Assembly (NCBI RefSeq): GCF_013911645.1
Contig: NZ_JACESV010000002.1
Location: 186,001-250,000 of the forward strand
Length of the DNA stretch: 64,000 nt
Source of the DNA: Allomuricauda sp.
GTDB taxonomy: Bacteria; Bacteroidota; Bacteroidia; Flavobacteriales; Flavobacteriaceae
Direction of reading: 5' to 3'
Part shown: positions 11,380-21,117 of the stretch, one piece after another
How positions within the stretch are numbered: position 1 is the first letter of the stretch
Layout: each line of letters begins with the position of its first letter
Position numbers and translations under genes: made by a program
The notes under the pieces: generated by a model
The model's input: only the letters and a program-made list of their open reading frames with translations
Databases searched by the model: none
Told to the model about the DNA's origin: nothing

Positions 11380-12721
11380 TCGCAAGGCCATGAAAAAAAG
11401 AATAAGTTTAATCGCAGCACTATTGTTGGTTTTGGCATCATGTCAAAAAAAACAGGAACCCGTTGAAGTCTCCCCGGAAGAACTCCATGCATCCGTGGAC
11501 AAAGTGATCGAAATAATGATCCATGATATATTCTCACCTCCTGTGGCCAGTAGAATATTTGCGTACTCCAATATTGCGGCATACGAAATTATAGCCAAGA
11601 AAAACGATAAATACAAGTCCTTGGCGGGTCAGGTTACCGATTTGAAAAGTATTCCAGAGCCAAAAAACAGTGAGAACATCAATTACGAAATGGCCGCCTT
11701 GATCGCTCATATGGATATTAGCAAAAGACTTATTTTTTCCGAAGAAAGGATGGAAAGTTTTAGGGACAGCCTTTATACCATTTGGATGGATAAAAACGAA
11801 ACCGTTTTTAATGCCAGTAAGGAATATGGATTGGAAGTGGCCGACTTTGTTGGGAAATGGATGAACAACGACAATTATAAGGAAACACGTACCATGCCCA
11901 AGTTTTCCGTGGACTCCGACGACCCATCTCGTTGGCAGCCCACTCCCCCGGCCTACATGAACGGTATTGAGCCACATTGGGATAAAATACGTCCTTTTGC
12001 CATTGATTCCGCTCAGCAATTTAAACCCATCCCACCACCAGAATTTTCCATGGAAGAAGACTCCAAATTTTATGAAGAGGTGATGGAAGTCTACGAAGTG
12101 AGAAAAAGTATGGTCGGCAAAGGTGACAAGTCAGATGAAATAGCCATCGCGCAGTTTTGGGATTGTAATCCTTATGTTTCCGTAACCCGTGGACATTTAA
12201 TGTTCGCCACAAAGAAAATTACCCCGGGAGCTCACTGGATAGGCATTGCCAAAATAGCATCCAGAAAATCGGGTGCGGATTTTGCCAAAACGGTTTACGC
12301 CTATACCAAAACTTCTATAGCGATTGCCGATGGCTTTATTAGCTGTTGGGCCGAAAAATACAGGAGTAATCTTATTCGTCCAGAAACAGTTATCAACGAA
12401 TATATTGATGACAGTTGGGAGCCTGTGCTTCAAACTCCCCCATTCCCCGAATACACAAGTGGGCATAGTGTAGTATCTGGAGCAGCAGCCATAGCACTTA
12501 CGGACATCTTTGGGGACAACTTTGCCTTTGATGATGACACCGAAGTTCCCTATGGTCTCCCAGTACGTTCCTTTACCTCCTTTAACCAGGCATCCGACGA
12601 GGCTGCATTAAGCCGGATGTATGGTGGAATCCACTATCGTGCAGCCATTGAGGTCGGTATTAAGCAAGGTAGGGATTTAGGAAAATTTATAGTGAACAAA
12701 TTGGATATGACAAAAGGCTAA
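11372..12721 (+). CDS. Vanadium-dependent haloperoxidase / PAP2-superfamily lipoprotein
   Basis: 449 aa; KYRSNLIRP, PPFPEYTSGHSVVSGAAAIAL and SRMYGGIHYRAAIEVGIKQGRDLG match the K-x6-RP / SGH / R-x5-H layout of vanadium haloperoxidases and PAP2 phosphatases. Start may be 11390 (MKKRISLIAALLLVLASC). Confidence 0.85.
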   Translation: MINRKAMKKRISLIAALLLVLASCQKKQEPVEVSPEELHASVDKVIEIMIHDIFSPPVASRIFAYSNIAAYEIIAKKNDKYKSLAGQVTDLKSIPEPKNSENINYEMAALIAHMDISKRLIFSEERMESFRDSLYTIWMDKNETVFNASKEYGLEVADFVGKWMNNDNYKETRTMPKFSVDSDDPSRWQPTPPAYMNGIEPHWDKIRPFAIDSAQQFKPIPPPEFSMEEDSKFYEEVMEVYEVRKSMVGKGDKSDEIAIAQFWDCNPYVSVTRGHLMFATKKITPGAHWIGIAKIASRKSGADFAKTVYAYTKTSIAIADGFISCWAEKYRSNLIRPETVINEYIDDSWEPVLQTPPFPEYTSGHSVVSGAAAIALTDIFGDNFAFDDDTEVPYGLPVRSFTSFNQASDEAALSRMYGGIHYRAAIEVGIKQGRDLGKFIVNKLDMTKG

Positions 12722-12725
12722 TCCG

Positions 12726-12733
12726 TATTTTTG
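12726..12733 (+). promoter_or_regulatory. -7 element TATTTTTG (Bacteroidota TAnnTTTG)
   Basis: TAnnTTTG match 10 nt upstream of the ATG at 12744; TTG 22 nt upstream. Confidence 0.4.
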
Positions 12734-12743
12734 CTCCTTAGTT

Positions 12744-13643
12744 ATGAGGAAGATTATTTCTATAATCCTTGCCCTTGTGGTAGGAGTAATTTTATGGTAT
12801 CTTTTTTTGAAGCCCCAGGATTATCAAGTCAATTTTAAGGCAAATGCAATCCCTGGAACCATCTTTGAAACGGTAAAGGCCTGGAACCACGGTTTTGATT
12901 CCGTAGTCCCTTTGGAGTACATAAGCCCAAGCCACTTTAAGCAAACCATTGTAGTGAACGATTCCGTTTATGTGTATGAATGGAAAATTGGTCGGGTACA
13001 TGATTCCCTGAGTGAAGTTCAAGTAAACATCAAGGATGTTGACAATTCAATCAACAATAGGTTAGCTGTACCTTTTTCAGATACCAACTTTGAGAAAGGT
13101 TCCCGAAAACGCCTTTTGGATTTCAACAGCTTTTTAAAAGAGCACTTGGAAGGATTCAACTATACGATTGAAGGAGAAGCGGAGATATTTTCATCATTTT
13201 GCGCTTGCGTCAAACTAAAAACCACGCCCGAAAACAAGGCCAAAGGGATGATGGCCAACTATAGCTTCTTGGATGGTATCCTTGCCCAAAATAAAGTTCA
13301 ACTGAATGGACCTCCATTTGTTGAAGTATTGGATTGGGACTTGGAAAACAATAGCCTTTCCTATAACTTCTGCAATCCCATCATCCGTTCAGAGAAACTT
13401 CCAAACCACCCTGATATTGAATACAAGCGCATCTTTGGTAAAAATGCCATTAAAGCGGTTTACCATGGAAACTATATCACTTCCGACCGCGCATGGTACG
13501 CACTATTGGATCATGCCAATGAAAATAATATCCCTGTAGAGAAGAAACCTATTGAGGTTTTCCATAATAACCCTAACATGGGTGGTGATGCGTTACAATG
13601 GACTACCGAGGTATATATGCCCATAAAAGAATCCAATGAATAA
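12744..13643 (+). CDS. Membrane-anchored SRPBCC / GyrI-like effector-binding domain protein
   Basis: 299 aa; N-terminal TM segment; IPGTIFETVKAWNHGFDSVVPLE resembles SRPBCC; C-terminal half resembles an effector-binding domain. Confidence 0.55.
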   Translation: MRKIISIILALVVGVILWYLFLKPQDYQVNFKANAIPGTIFETVKAWNHGFDSVVPLEYISPSHFKQTIVVNDSVYVYEWKIGRVHDSLSEVQVNIKDVDNSINNRLAVPFSDTNFEKGSRKRLLDFNSFLKEHLEGFNYTIEGEAEIFSSFCACVKLKTTPENKAKGMMANYSFLDGILAQNKVQLNGPPFVEVLDWDLENNSLSYNFCNPIIRSEKLPNHPDIEYKRIFGKNAIKAVYHGNYITSDRAWYALLDHANENNIPVEKKPIEVFHNNPNMGGDALQWTTEVYMPIKESNE

Positions 13644-14493
13644 ATTTGCTCTCGTTTTTTTGCTGATAGTGGCCCAAACCTGTGCCCAAAAGACCTATTT
13701 GAGTGAATTGGACCCCTTATCCAAATTTCCATCCAATCTCAAAGAAGTTTCTGGGATGGAAATTGCTGCTGATGGGAACATTTGGGTCATTGAGGATAGC
13801 GGCAATAAGGACAAAATATATAAGGTTGGCAGGGATGGTGATATCAAAGAATCCTTAAAAATAGACCATGCCAAAAACAGGGATTGGGAAGATTTGGCAA
13901 AAGATGTTAATGGCAACCTTTACATTGGTGACTTTGGCAACAATGATAATGGACGTAAGGATTTGGTCATTTACAAGGTGCCAAGTGATGAAATGGGCAA
14001 AAAGGAACCCAATGCCCAAAAAATTGAATTCAATTATCCACAGCAAAAAGATTTTCCACCTAAAAAAGACAGTTTATATTTTGATACCGAAGGCTTTTTT
14101 CACCTAAATGATTACCTGTACATCTTTACCAAAAACCGTACGAGGCCCTACACCGGAAAAACACTACTGTATCGCGTACCGGACAAGGAAGGTGAATACG
14201 AGGCCGAGTTCTTGGGTTCTTTGTTTCTCTGTGCAGACCAGGACCATTGCTCGGTGACCAGTGCGGATATTTCTCCCGATGGCAAGACCATTGCCCTATT
14301 GAGTTATGGCTTCGTGTTTTTGTTGACTGATTTTACTGCCCCGGATTTCACTAAGACATCCATCAAAATAATTGATCTAAACACTCCCACACAGGTTGAA
14401 TCAGTTTGCTTTGTGGATAACAAAACACTTCTTATCGCTGACGAAGAGAACAACCATGGCGGTAGAAATCTTTATGAATTAAAGCTCGATTAA
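13636..14493 (+). CDS. Secreted beta-propeller-like (SdiA-regulated/NHL-like) protein
   Basis: 285 aa; signal peptide; repeated WVIEDSGNKDKIYKV / DVNGNLYIGDFGNNDNGRKDL blades. Confidence 0.5.
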   Translation: MNKFALVFLLIVAQTCAQKTYLSELDPLSKFPSNLKEVSGMEIAADGNIWVIEDSGNKDKIYKVGRDGDIKESLKIDHAKNRDWEDLAKDVNGNLYIGDFGNNDNGRKDLVIYKVPSDEMGKKEPNAQKIEFNYPQQKDFPPKKDSLYFDTEGFFHLNDYLYIFTKNRTRPYTGKTLLYRVPDKEGEYEAEFLGSLFLCADQDHCSVTSADISPDGKTIALLSYGFVFLLTDFTAPDFTKTSIKIIDLNTPTQVESVCFVDNKTLLIADEENNHGGRNLYELKLD

Positions 14494-14526
14494 AACCCAA
14501 AAAAGTATTCTACGGACAGGCCTGAA

Positions 14527-14562
14527 GATTTGTATTGATATATACAAGTCATTATATTTTTT
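14527..14562 (+). terminator. Possible weak terminator
   Basis: gatttgtat-tgatat-atacaagtc 9-bp stem (one G-T pair) followed by attatattttttg. Confidence 0.4.
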
Positions 14563-14656
14563 GTGGCTTCAATACTTCACTTTGGGCAGGACAGAACTAA
14601 AACAACACCACTTAATAAATTGCCTAATTTGCTTTTACTCATTTTATTCTTGACAT

Positions 14657-16750
14657 TTGGGAGTTATGATTCCCAAACAACAACATAGCCTACAGCTCTT
14701 AAAAAAACACTTTGGTTTTGATACTTTTTTACCCAATCAGCAAGCCATTGTCAACAGTACTCTAGAAGGAAAGGACCTTTTGGGCATTATGCCCACAGGA
14801 GGTGGAAAATCGGTTTGTTTTCAGTTGCCCGCACTTCTGCTTCATGGAATGGCCATCGTGGTTTCGCCCCTGATCGCTTTGATGAAGGATCAGGTGGATG
14901 CCCTACAGGCCAACGGTATCCCTGCGACATTCTACAACAGTAGCCAAGCCGCCGAAGCGCAGAGCGAAATCCTAAAAAAACTTCGGGCACAAGAAATCAA
15001 ACTCTTGTACGTAGCGCCCGAAAGCCTGCCGCATTTAATGCCTTTTTTAACCGAGAACAACGTGAGTTTGTTCGCCGTGGACGAAGCCCATTGTATTTCG
15101 GCTTGGGGACACGATTTCCGTCCGGCATATACGCAGTTGGGGAAACTAAAGGAAGTTTTCCCCAATGTTCCCATTGCGGCTTTTACCGCCACGGCCGACA
15201 GTGCCACGCAAGACGACATTCTAAGGCAGCTCAACATAACAAATGCCGAAAGGCACATTGCCTCCTTCGACAGGAAAAACCTGTTCCTCGAAGTGCGTCC
15301 AGGCACCGACCGCTTCCCGCAAATAGTCCGCTTTTTGGAGCAGCGCACAGACCAAAGTGGAATCATCTACTGTCTAAGCCGAAAAGGTACTGAAAAGCTC
15401 GCTGAAAAATTAAACAACAATGGGTTCACAGCACAAGCATACCATGCCGGAATGGATACCGAAGCCCGTAATCAGGTACAGGAAGACTTTGTTAATGACC
15501 GCACACCTATAATCGTGGCTACCATTGCCTTTGGGATGGGCATTGATAAAAGCAATGTACGCTGGGTGATCCATTACAATATGCCCAAAAACATAGAGAG
15601 CTACTATCAGGAAATTGGTCGTAGCGGGCGCGACCGTTTGCCCGCACACACCTTGTTGTTTTACAGTTTTTCCGATGTGATACAGTTGCGTAAGTTTATA
15701 GATGAATCGCAAACAAAAGAAGTGCAATTGGCCAAATTGGAACGCATGCAACAGTTTGCCGAGGCCTTGAGTTGTCGCCGTATTGCCTTGTTGAACTATT
15801 TTGGCGAGCATATTTCAGAAAATTGCGGTAATTGCGACAACTGTAAAACACCTCCCCAATTTTTTGACGGCACCATTTTGACACAGAAAGTCTGTTCGGC
15901 GGTGTATCGATTAAGGGAACAGGTAGCCTTGACCATGCTCGTGGATGTGCTTCGCGGCGCACAAAATGCCCAAGTGTTCGATAAAGGCTATCAAAACATA
16001 AAAACCTACGGCATGGTAAAAGATATCTCTTGGCAAGATTTGCAACAGTATATCATCCAAATGGTCAATCAGGGTATTTTGGAGATCCGATTTCACGAGA
16101 ACGGACGTTTGTTGCTCACACCTTTGGCCAAGCAGATTTTATTTGAAGGTCGAAAAGTCCAGCTCGCCACACTTCAAAAAGCAGAAAAAACAACCCAAGG
16201 CAAACGAACCGAAAAAACACAAGTAGTTGGTTTGTTCGATAAGTTGAAAGCCCTTCGTACAGAAATAGCCCTTGAAGAAAACGTACCCGCCTATATTGTG
16301 TTCAGCGATGCCGCTTTGCGAGATATGGAAGCCAAACTCCCCGAAACCGAAGCCGAGTTTATGCAAGTAAGCGGTGTGGGCGAAGCAAAAAAAGACAAAT
16401 ATGCCACACGTTTCCTTAAAGTTATCAACGCTTGGGCAGCATCCAAGAAAAGTACGCATGAACTCTCGTTTTCACTGTTTGAAAAAGGCATGACGGTGGC
16501 TGATATTGCTACACAACGGGAATTGAAAGAAGATACCGTTTATGGCCATTTTCAAAAAATGCACGAAGAAGGAAAGCCAATCGATCTATACCAATTTATT
16601 TCCGAAGAAGAGGTTACGAAAATACAAGTCGCCAACACCGAGCTCGGCGATAAAGTTGAAGGGTTAAAACCTTATTTTATGCATTTTGAAGAGCAGATTC
16701 CTTACTGGAAAATCAGAATGGCACTGTATCTTCTGGAAAACAATGGTTGA
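14657..16750 (+). CDS. recQ: RecQ-family ATP-dependent DNA helicase
   Basis: 697 aa; [47 protein letters not shown], zinc-site CGNCDNC, HRDC-like C-terminus. Confidence 0.95.
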   Translation: MGVMIPKQQHSLQLLKKHFGFDTFLPNQQAIVNSTLEGKDLLGIMPTGGGKSVCFQLPALLLHGMAIVVSPLIALMKDQVDALQANGIPATFYNSSQAAEAQSEILKKLRAQEIKLLYVAPESLPHLMPFLTENNVSLFAVDEAHCISAWGHDFRPAYTQLGKLKEVFPNVPIAAFTATADSATQDDILRQLNITNAERHIASFDRKNLFLEVRPGTDRFPQIVRFLEQRTDQSGIIYCLSRKGTEKLAEKLNNNGFTAQAYHAGMDTEARNQVQEDFVNDRTPIIVATIAFGMGIDKSNVRWVIHYNMPKNIESYYQEIGRSGRDRLPAHTLLFYSFSDVIQLRKFIDESQTKEVQLAKLERMQQFAEALSCRRIALLNYFGEHISENCGNCDNCKTPPQFFDGTILTQKVCSAVYRLREQVALTMLVDVLRGAQNAQVFDKGYQNIKTYGMVKDISWQDLQQYIIQMVNQGILEIRFHENGRLLLTPLAKQILFEGRKVQLATLQKAEKTTQGKRTEKTQVVGLFDKLKALRTEIALEENVPAYIVFSDAALRDMEAKLPETEAEFMQVSGVGEAKKDKYATRFLKVINAWAASKKSTHELSFSLFEKGMTVADIATQRELKEDTVYGHFQKMHEEGKPIDLYQFISEEEVTKIQVANTELGDKVEGLKPYFMHFEEQIPYWKIRMALYLLENNG

Positions 16751-16837
16751 CGGGCTGGTGAATGGGCTGATTGGCAAGGTTTTGAAAATTTCACATGGAA
16801 TCTTTGTACCTTTATAAGCAACAATTCAATATAAAAA

Positions 16838-17050
16838 ATGGAACCTAAAGCCATTACAGTAAAAGAAGAACTCATCGCCTGGATACGCGAAATAGAGGAT
16901 ATATCCGTACTGCAACATTTGGAAGCCATAAAAAACCGCAGCGAAAAACCCTTTGATTTTGATGAAGAATGGGAAAAAGGCTATACCGTGGAGGAGGCAA
17001 GGGCAGAATCTATCCGAAGGATTAAATCGTGGTGGAAGGACAGAAAATAA
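16838..17050 (+). CDS. Small putative antitoxin-like protein
   Basis: 70 aa; helical, acidic; immediately precedes and overlaps a RelE/ParE-like reading frame. Confidence 0.45.
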   Translation: MEPKAITVKEELIAWIREIEDISVLQHLEAIKNRSEKPFDFDEEWEKGYTVEEARAESIRRIKSWWKDRK

Positions 17051-17323
17051 TTGTAACCGATGATGTGGTTGCGTATTTAGACGAATTGGTAAAAGTATTG
17101 TATGAAAAAGGAATACTTTGGATTTATTGAAACTATTCCGAGGGAAATACACAAAAAATCTCCAGGTGCACTAGCAAAATATGGAACGTATTATTCTTTT
17201 TTCAATACTGGTTCCCGAACCACATGGTACCTCTTTTTTGAAAAAAAGGACAACAACTACATTATTACAGGTATCTTGAATAATCATTGTGAAGAAGCAA
17301 AGCACATTGTGCCCAACCCATAG
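17029..17323 (+). pseudogene. Frameshifted RelE/ParE-like toxin
   Basis: GTG-started frame VVEGQKIIVTDDVVAYLDELVKVLYEKG... stops near 17130; the +1-shifted frame from 17102 continues KEYFGFIETIPREIHKKSPGALAKYGTYYSFFNTGSRTTWYLFFEKKDNNYIITGILNNHCEEAKHI. Removing one A from the AAAAA run at about 17105-17109 restores one frame. Confidence 0.55.
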
Positions 17324-17352
17324 CGCGATTTTGAGTTAATTCCTAAATAATA

Positions 17353-20300
17353 TTAAAACCCAAATCCAAGACCAAAGGCAAAACGCAGACCATCTGTACT
17401 GTTGAAAAGTCCAAGATTTGCAGACACTACATCGGCACCGTTCAAGAAAAGTCCTCCTCCGTAAGAATTATGCCATTTGTCCGAATCCTCCCCTGGAAAC
17501 CATACACGGCCGTAGTCAAAACCTCCATAAACCCCGGGGGTAACAGGTAACAACCCTGTTTTTACACTTCTAAAACTGTATCGAACGTCCGTGTTTTGAA
17601 AATATGCCGTTTTGCCCGTAAATCGTTGAAAGCGAAATCCACGCAAACCATTATTGCCCCCAATACTGGCGGCTTGATAAAACTCGTAGCCATCCCCAAT
17701 GGTAAAATGCCCTTTGAACTTGGTTGCCAAAACCAAACGGCCATCGGCCGTTAGCTTATGGTCCAAGGAAAATGATGGAATTACGTATCCAAACGACCTT
17801 GAATCATCCAGATTGGACTTGAATCCACCTTCCAAAGAGAATCCCATTCCCAAAGTGGGAAACGCCTCGTTGTCAGTATTGGAGTAACTATACACTGCAT
17901 CGACCCCAAAGAAACTCAAATGGTTTTCTTCCCCGTTTTCGATATAAAATTCATTGATGAACCTGTTCTCCGTCTCTTCAATCTCAATATTTTCGTAAGC
18001 TATTCCCAACCGAACCTTAGACCCTAAAAATCCGCGCCAAACCAAGGAAGGTGCAAACTTTAAGGTCCGAATCCGTACCCTGTTGTAGTCCAACCCCAAG
18101 GGTTCATCATCGTCATTGTTTACTGTTTCATTACCAAATCCGAAAAAATTACGGGTAAAGTTGGGACTGGTAAACCGAGCATGGAACTCAAGGTTGACCT
18201 TATTAAATATATGGGCAAACTCACCCCTGTACCCTAAATCAAATCCATCCGTTGCAAAATAATAGGCCGCGTTGAATGTGTGCTGTTGTGTAAAGGGGTT
18301 TTTCCTGAATCCATTAAAGGTATAGGTATCGGTCAATCCTATTCTGACACCATCATCGGGATTGTAACCAATAGTGGGCAATACTTGGTTATTGCTGCCT
18401 TTTACATTTAAAAATTCGTAGGTGTTGGTATCGTAATCATTAATGAGTTTTATACTACCTCCGTAAGCATCATCAAAGGTATTTTTCTTGCTCTTAAAGT
18501 CGTAAACCAACAATTTTTTGGAGTTTTCCGATATTTTGTACTCGTCATTGTTTTGCCCTCCGGCAATGCGTATCTTTATTTTTGATGTTTCCGTATCGGC
18601 ATCGAACACATCATCATCATCCAAACCATAAATCCAAATTTCCTTGGTATAATCCGGGTCATACACCTTGTTGAAAAATAAATCCGTGTACTCCCCTCCC
18701 TTGATTCGATACGCCCTTACCTCAACATTACCATTGGGAAGTGAAACTATATTGAAATAATCATCCTTGTCCGTTCCCGTAACCACGCTATATTTGTTTA
18801 ATACGGCATAATAGTCCTTTGCCGTTTGGACAAGTGTTTTTTTTCTGGCCAGAAGAATATTCTTGATTTCAGTCAAAGTTTCGTCTCTAACCTCTTCTGG
18901 AAAGGCCAAAAATGCCTCGTCAATGATGTCCCCATTCAAGTTTTGCTGGATAAACTTGGCCTGGTCTATCCACATGTTCAATTCCGTTTCAGACAATAGC
19001 GCCATATCCAAAGCGAATGTTCTGGGTGATGATGTAAGTCCTTTTACACTTCTTATTTTTTCGTGAAATCCTTCAAAAATACGTAGTGCAGGCACTGCTC
19101 TGGAACCAAAATTCATGATAAGGCCATCGCCCCATCTAGAAAAAACTTGATCTCTATCCCGTGCAATGGGTTTATATACTTTATTGCCCGCCTCTGTTTC
19201 AAACTCGGCCCAACGCCATTGGTCCACATGCCTGTCCCAATCCCCAATGAGGATATCGAAAAGTCGGGCCTTTACATATTCTTTTTGGTCGATACTATAC
19301 TCCTCATCTTCCCGGAGCTTGTCCATAAGATCGTACGTACTTTCAATTTTTTTGGTATAACCAAAACTTTCCAGATTATCGTGATCATCCGAAACATGCT
19401 CTTCGATCATATAAAGCTCATCCCCAAACTCCTTGTTAAAGTCCCCCAAAACGGATTGCTTGGGCACATAATACAGCTTAGGATTAGTATGGTACATGCC
19501 CAGCGCATCAGAAAGTTTACCTATGGTAAAAGGAGCGTACGGGTGCGCTCCCGTATATAGGTCCAGCAATAATTTTTCCGTGTACGTATCCGAGAACTTC
19601 CCAATAATGTACTGGTCTTGGAAGGCAATGGCCTGGAGGTACCTTTCGGCTCTTTTTCGCAATCCCCTCATCACATACTCCCTGCCGTCCTTATCAGCTA
19701 ATCTCAAAGAGTTGGATTGATTGCCTCCTCCCTTCCTTACAACGGTCAAACCTCCAAAAAGGGTGTCCAAACGTACGGTTGGAGCTTTTACCTTGGTCCC
19801 ATAATATTTTCTATATCGTTCCCCCCACAACAATTTATGAAAGCCGCTTTTATCCACTTGTTCTGGGGTATAAACGGATGCCATTTTGTACGATGGAAAA
19901 TCACTGGGCAATTCCACTGGTTTTGTAGACCTATCTGCTGGAAGTACTTCAGTTTGATACAATAAGGTAGTTGAATTGGCATCGGCGCCATAAAATTCCA
20001 CCTGAGATGAACCGTCTTTATACACCTTCAATATGGCGTATCCATTTTTTCCTGTTGAAAATTTACTGCCGTTCAATAATCGGGTTGCACCTGTTTTTGC
20101 ACCGGAACCACTCACAATCTGTGGTTTTCCTTCTTCCTCTATATATTGAAGCGTGTGCTCATGGCCTGAGGCAAAAATAATTTTGTCCGAATGTTGCGAA
20201 AGCGTTAAGATTCTATTCTTAAGGTCATTATACTTTGTATTGGAAAGGTCTTCAATCGTAGCTCCTGACGTTTTTCTCAAAAGATTGATAGCTGCTCCCA

Positions 20301-21063
20301 AAATAGGCAAGGGTACTTTACCTCCGCTGGGATACAATCCTTGTTCAAAGGAAAATTGCCCTCCATGCGGACCGTAGGAAAACATGGGATGGTGAAGGGC
20401 AATTACCACTGTTTTATCCCTATTTTTTTTGATTAAGCTCTCCAGTTCTTCAAAAAATCGCCCCCTGTCCTTTATTTCACATTCATCGTTGATGGTCGGG
20501 TGCTTGTCCCAATCGACAAGGTACCATTCCGTATCAATGGCAATGACCATAACTTTATCATTGATTTCTATTTTTTCAATGGGGCAACCATTTTCCGGTT
20601 GAAAAGCGTCGTTGTTGTCCAACACATCTTCAACATATTTTTCCTCCCGTTTGAGCCCATCCAACCCATTGCTGTACCAGTCGTGGTTCCCAGGAATAAA
20701 AATGGTATTCCCTTTAAAGGATTCCAAAGTGGCCAACTGTGCGTCCAAATAGTGTTTGGAACGTTCATGGCCTACAGGGTCATCGTCCTTGTCCACAAAT
20801 CCGGCAGGATATATGTTATCTCCCAAGAAAATGGCCGTACTGTTCCCATCGGCAGCATCAAGAACTTTTTTAAACTTTATTAAGGTAGGGTTCAATTCAC
20901 CCATTGGGGATTTACCCGCATCACCTATTAAATAGAACGTGTGTTCAACTTCTTTTTCAACCAAGGTGGTATTCGTAGAAAAAGGCGCTGCATATTTTGT
21001 TTCGTAGGTCGCACAACCGGACGCCAAAACAATCAAAAAAACCAACAAGTAATGTTTCTTCAT
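17353..21063 (-). CDS. Outer-membrane lipoprotein: calcineurin-like phosphoesterase + kinase-like middle region + BamA/surface-antigen beta barrel
   Basis: About 1236 aa from MKKHYLLVFLIVLASGCATYE (ORF track begins at 21147 with an unlikely leader). GDAGKSP/GDNIYP/GNHDWYSNG/HHPMFSYG phosphoesterase motifs; GDWDRHVDQWRW and RDRDQVFSRWGDG motifs; C-terminal GLRGFRFQRFTGKTAYFQNTDVRYSF and final LRFAFGLGFGF barrel. Confidence 0.85.
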   Translation of the reverse strand: MKKHYLLVFLIVLASGCATYETKYAAPFSTNTTLVEKEVEHTFYLIGDAGKSPMGELNPTLIKFKKVLDAADGNSTAIFLGDNIYPAGFVDKDDDPVGHERSKHYLDAQLATLESFKGNTIFIPGNHDWYSNGLDGLKREEKYVEDVLDNNDAFQPENGCPIEKIEINDKVMVIAIDTEWYLVDWDKHPTINDECEIKDRGRFFEELESLIKKNRDKTVVIALHHPMFSYGPHGGQFSFEQGLYPSGGKVPLPILGAAINLLRKTSGATIEDLSNTKYNDLKNRILTLSQHSDKIIFASGHEHTLQYIEEEGKPQIVSGSGAKTGATRLLNGSKFSTGKNGYAILKVYKDGSSQVEFYGADANSTTLLYQTEVLPADRSTKPVELPSDFPSYKMASVYTPEQVDKSGFHKLLWGERYRKYYGTKVKAPTVRLDTLFGGLTVVRKGGGNQSNSLRLADKDGREYVMRGLRKRAERYLQAIAFQDQYIIGKFSDTYTEKLLLDLYTGAHPYAPFTIGKLSDALGMYHTNPKLYYVPKQSVLGDFNKEFGDELYMIEEHVSDDHDNLESFGYTKKIESTYDLMDKLREDEEYSIDQKEYVKARLFDILIGDWDRHVDQWRWAEFETEAGNKVYKPIARDRDQVFSRWGDGLIMNFGSRAVPALRIFEGFHEKIRSVKGLTSSPRTFALDMALLSETELNMWIDQAKFIQQNLNGDIIDEAFLAFPEEVRDETLTEIKNILLARKKTLVQTAKDYYAVLNKYSVVTGTDKDDYFNIVSLPNGNVEVRAYRIKGGEYTDLFFNKVYDPDYTKEIWIYGLDDDDVFDADTETSKIKIRIAGGQNNDEYKISENSKKLLVYDFKSKKNTFDDAYGGSIKLINDYDTNTYEFLNVKGSNNQVLPTIGYNPDDGVRIGLTDTYTFNGFRKNPFTQQHTFNAAYYFATDGFDLGYRGEFAHIFNKVNLEFHARFTSPNFTRNFFGFGNETVNNDDDEPLGLDYNRVRIRTLKFAPSLVWRGFLGSKVRLGIAYENIEIEETENRFINEFYIENGEENHLSFFGVDAVYSYSNTDNEAFPTLGMGFSLEGGFKSNLDDSRSFGYVIPSFSLDHKLTADGRLVLATKFKGHFTIGDGYEFYQAASIGGNNGLRGFRFQRFTGKTAYFQNTDVRYSFRSVKTGLLPVTPGVYGGFDYGRVWFPGEDSDKWHNSYGGGLFLNGADVVSANLGLFNSTDGLRFAFGLGFGF

Positions 21064-21117
21064 ATCCACGAGGTTGATTCCAAAATTTTGTAATTTGGAT
21101 AATTCAAACATACAGCT

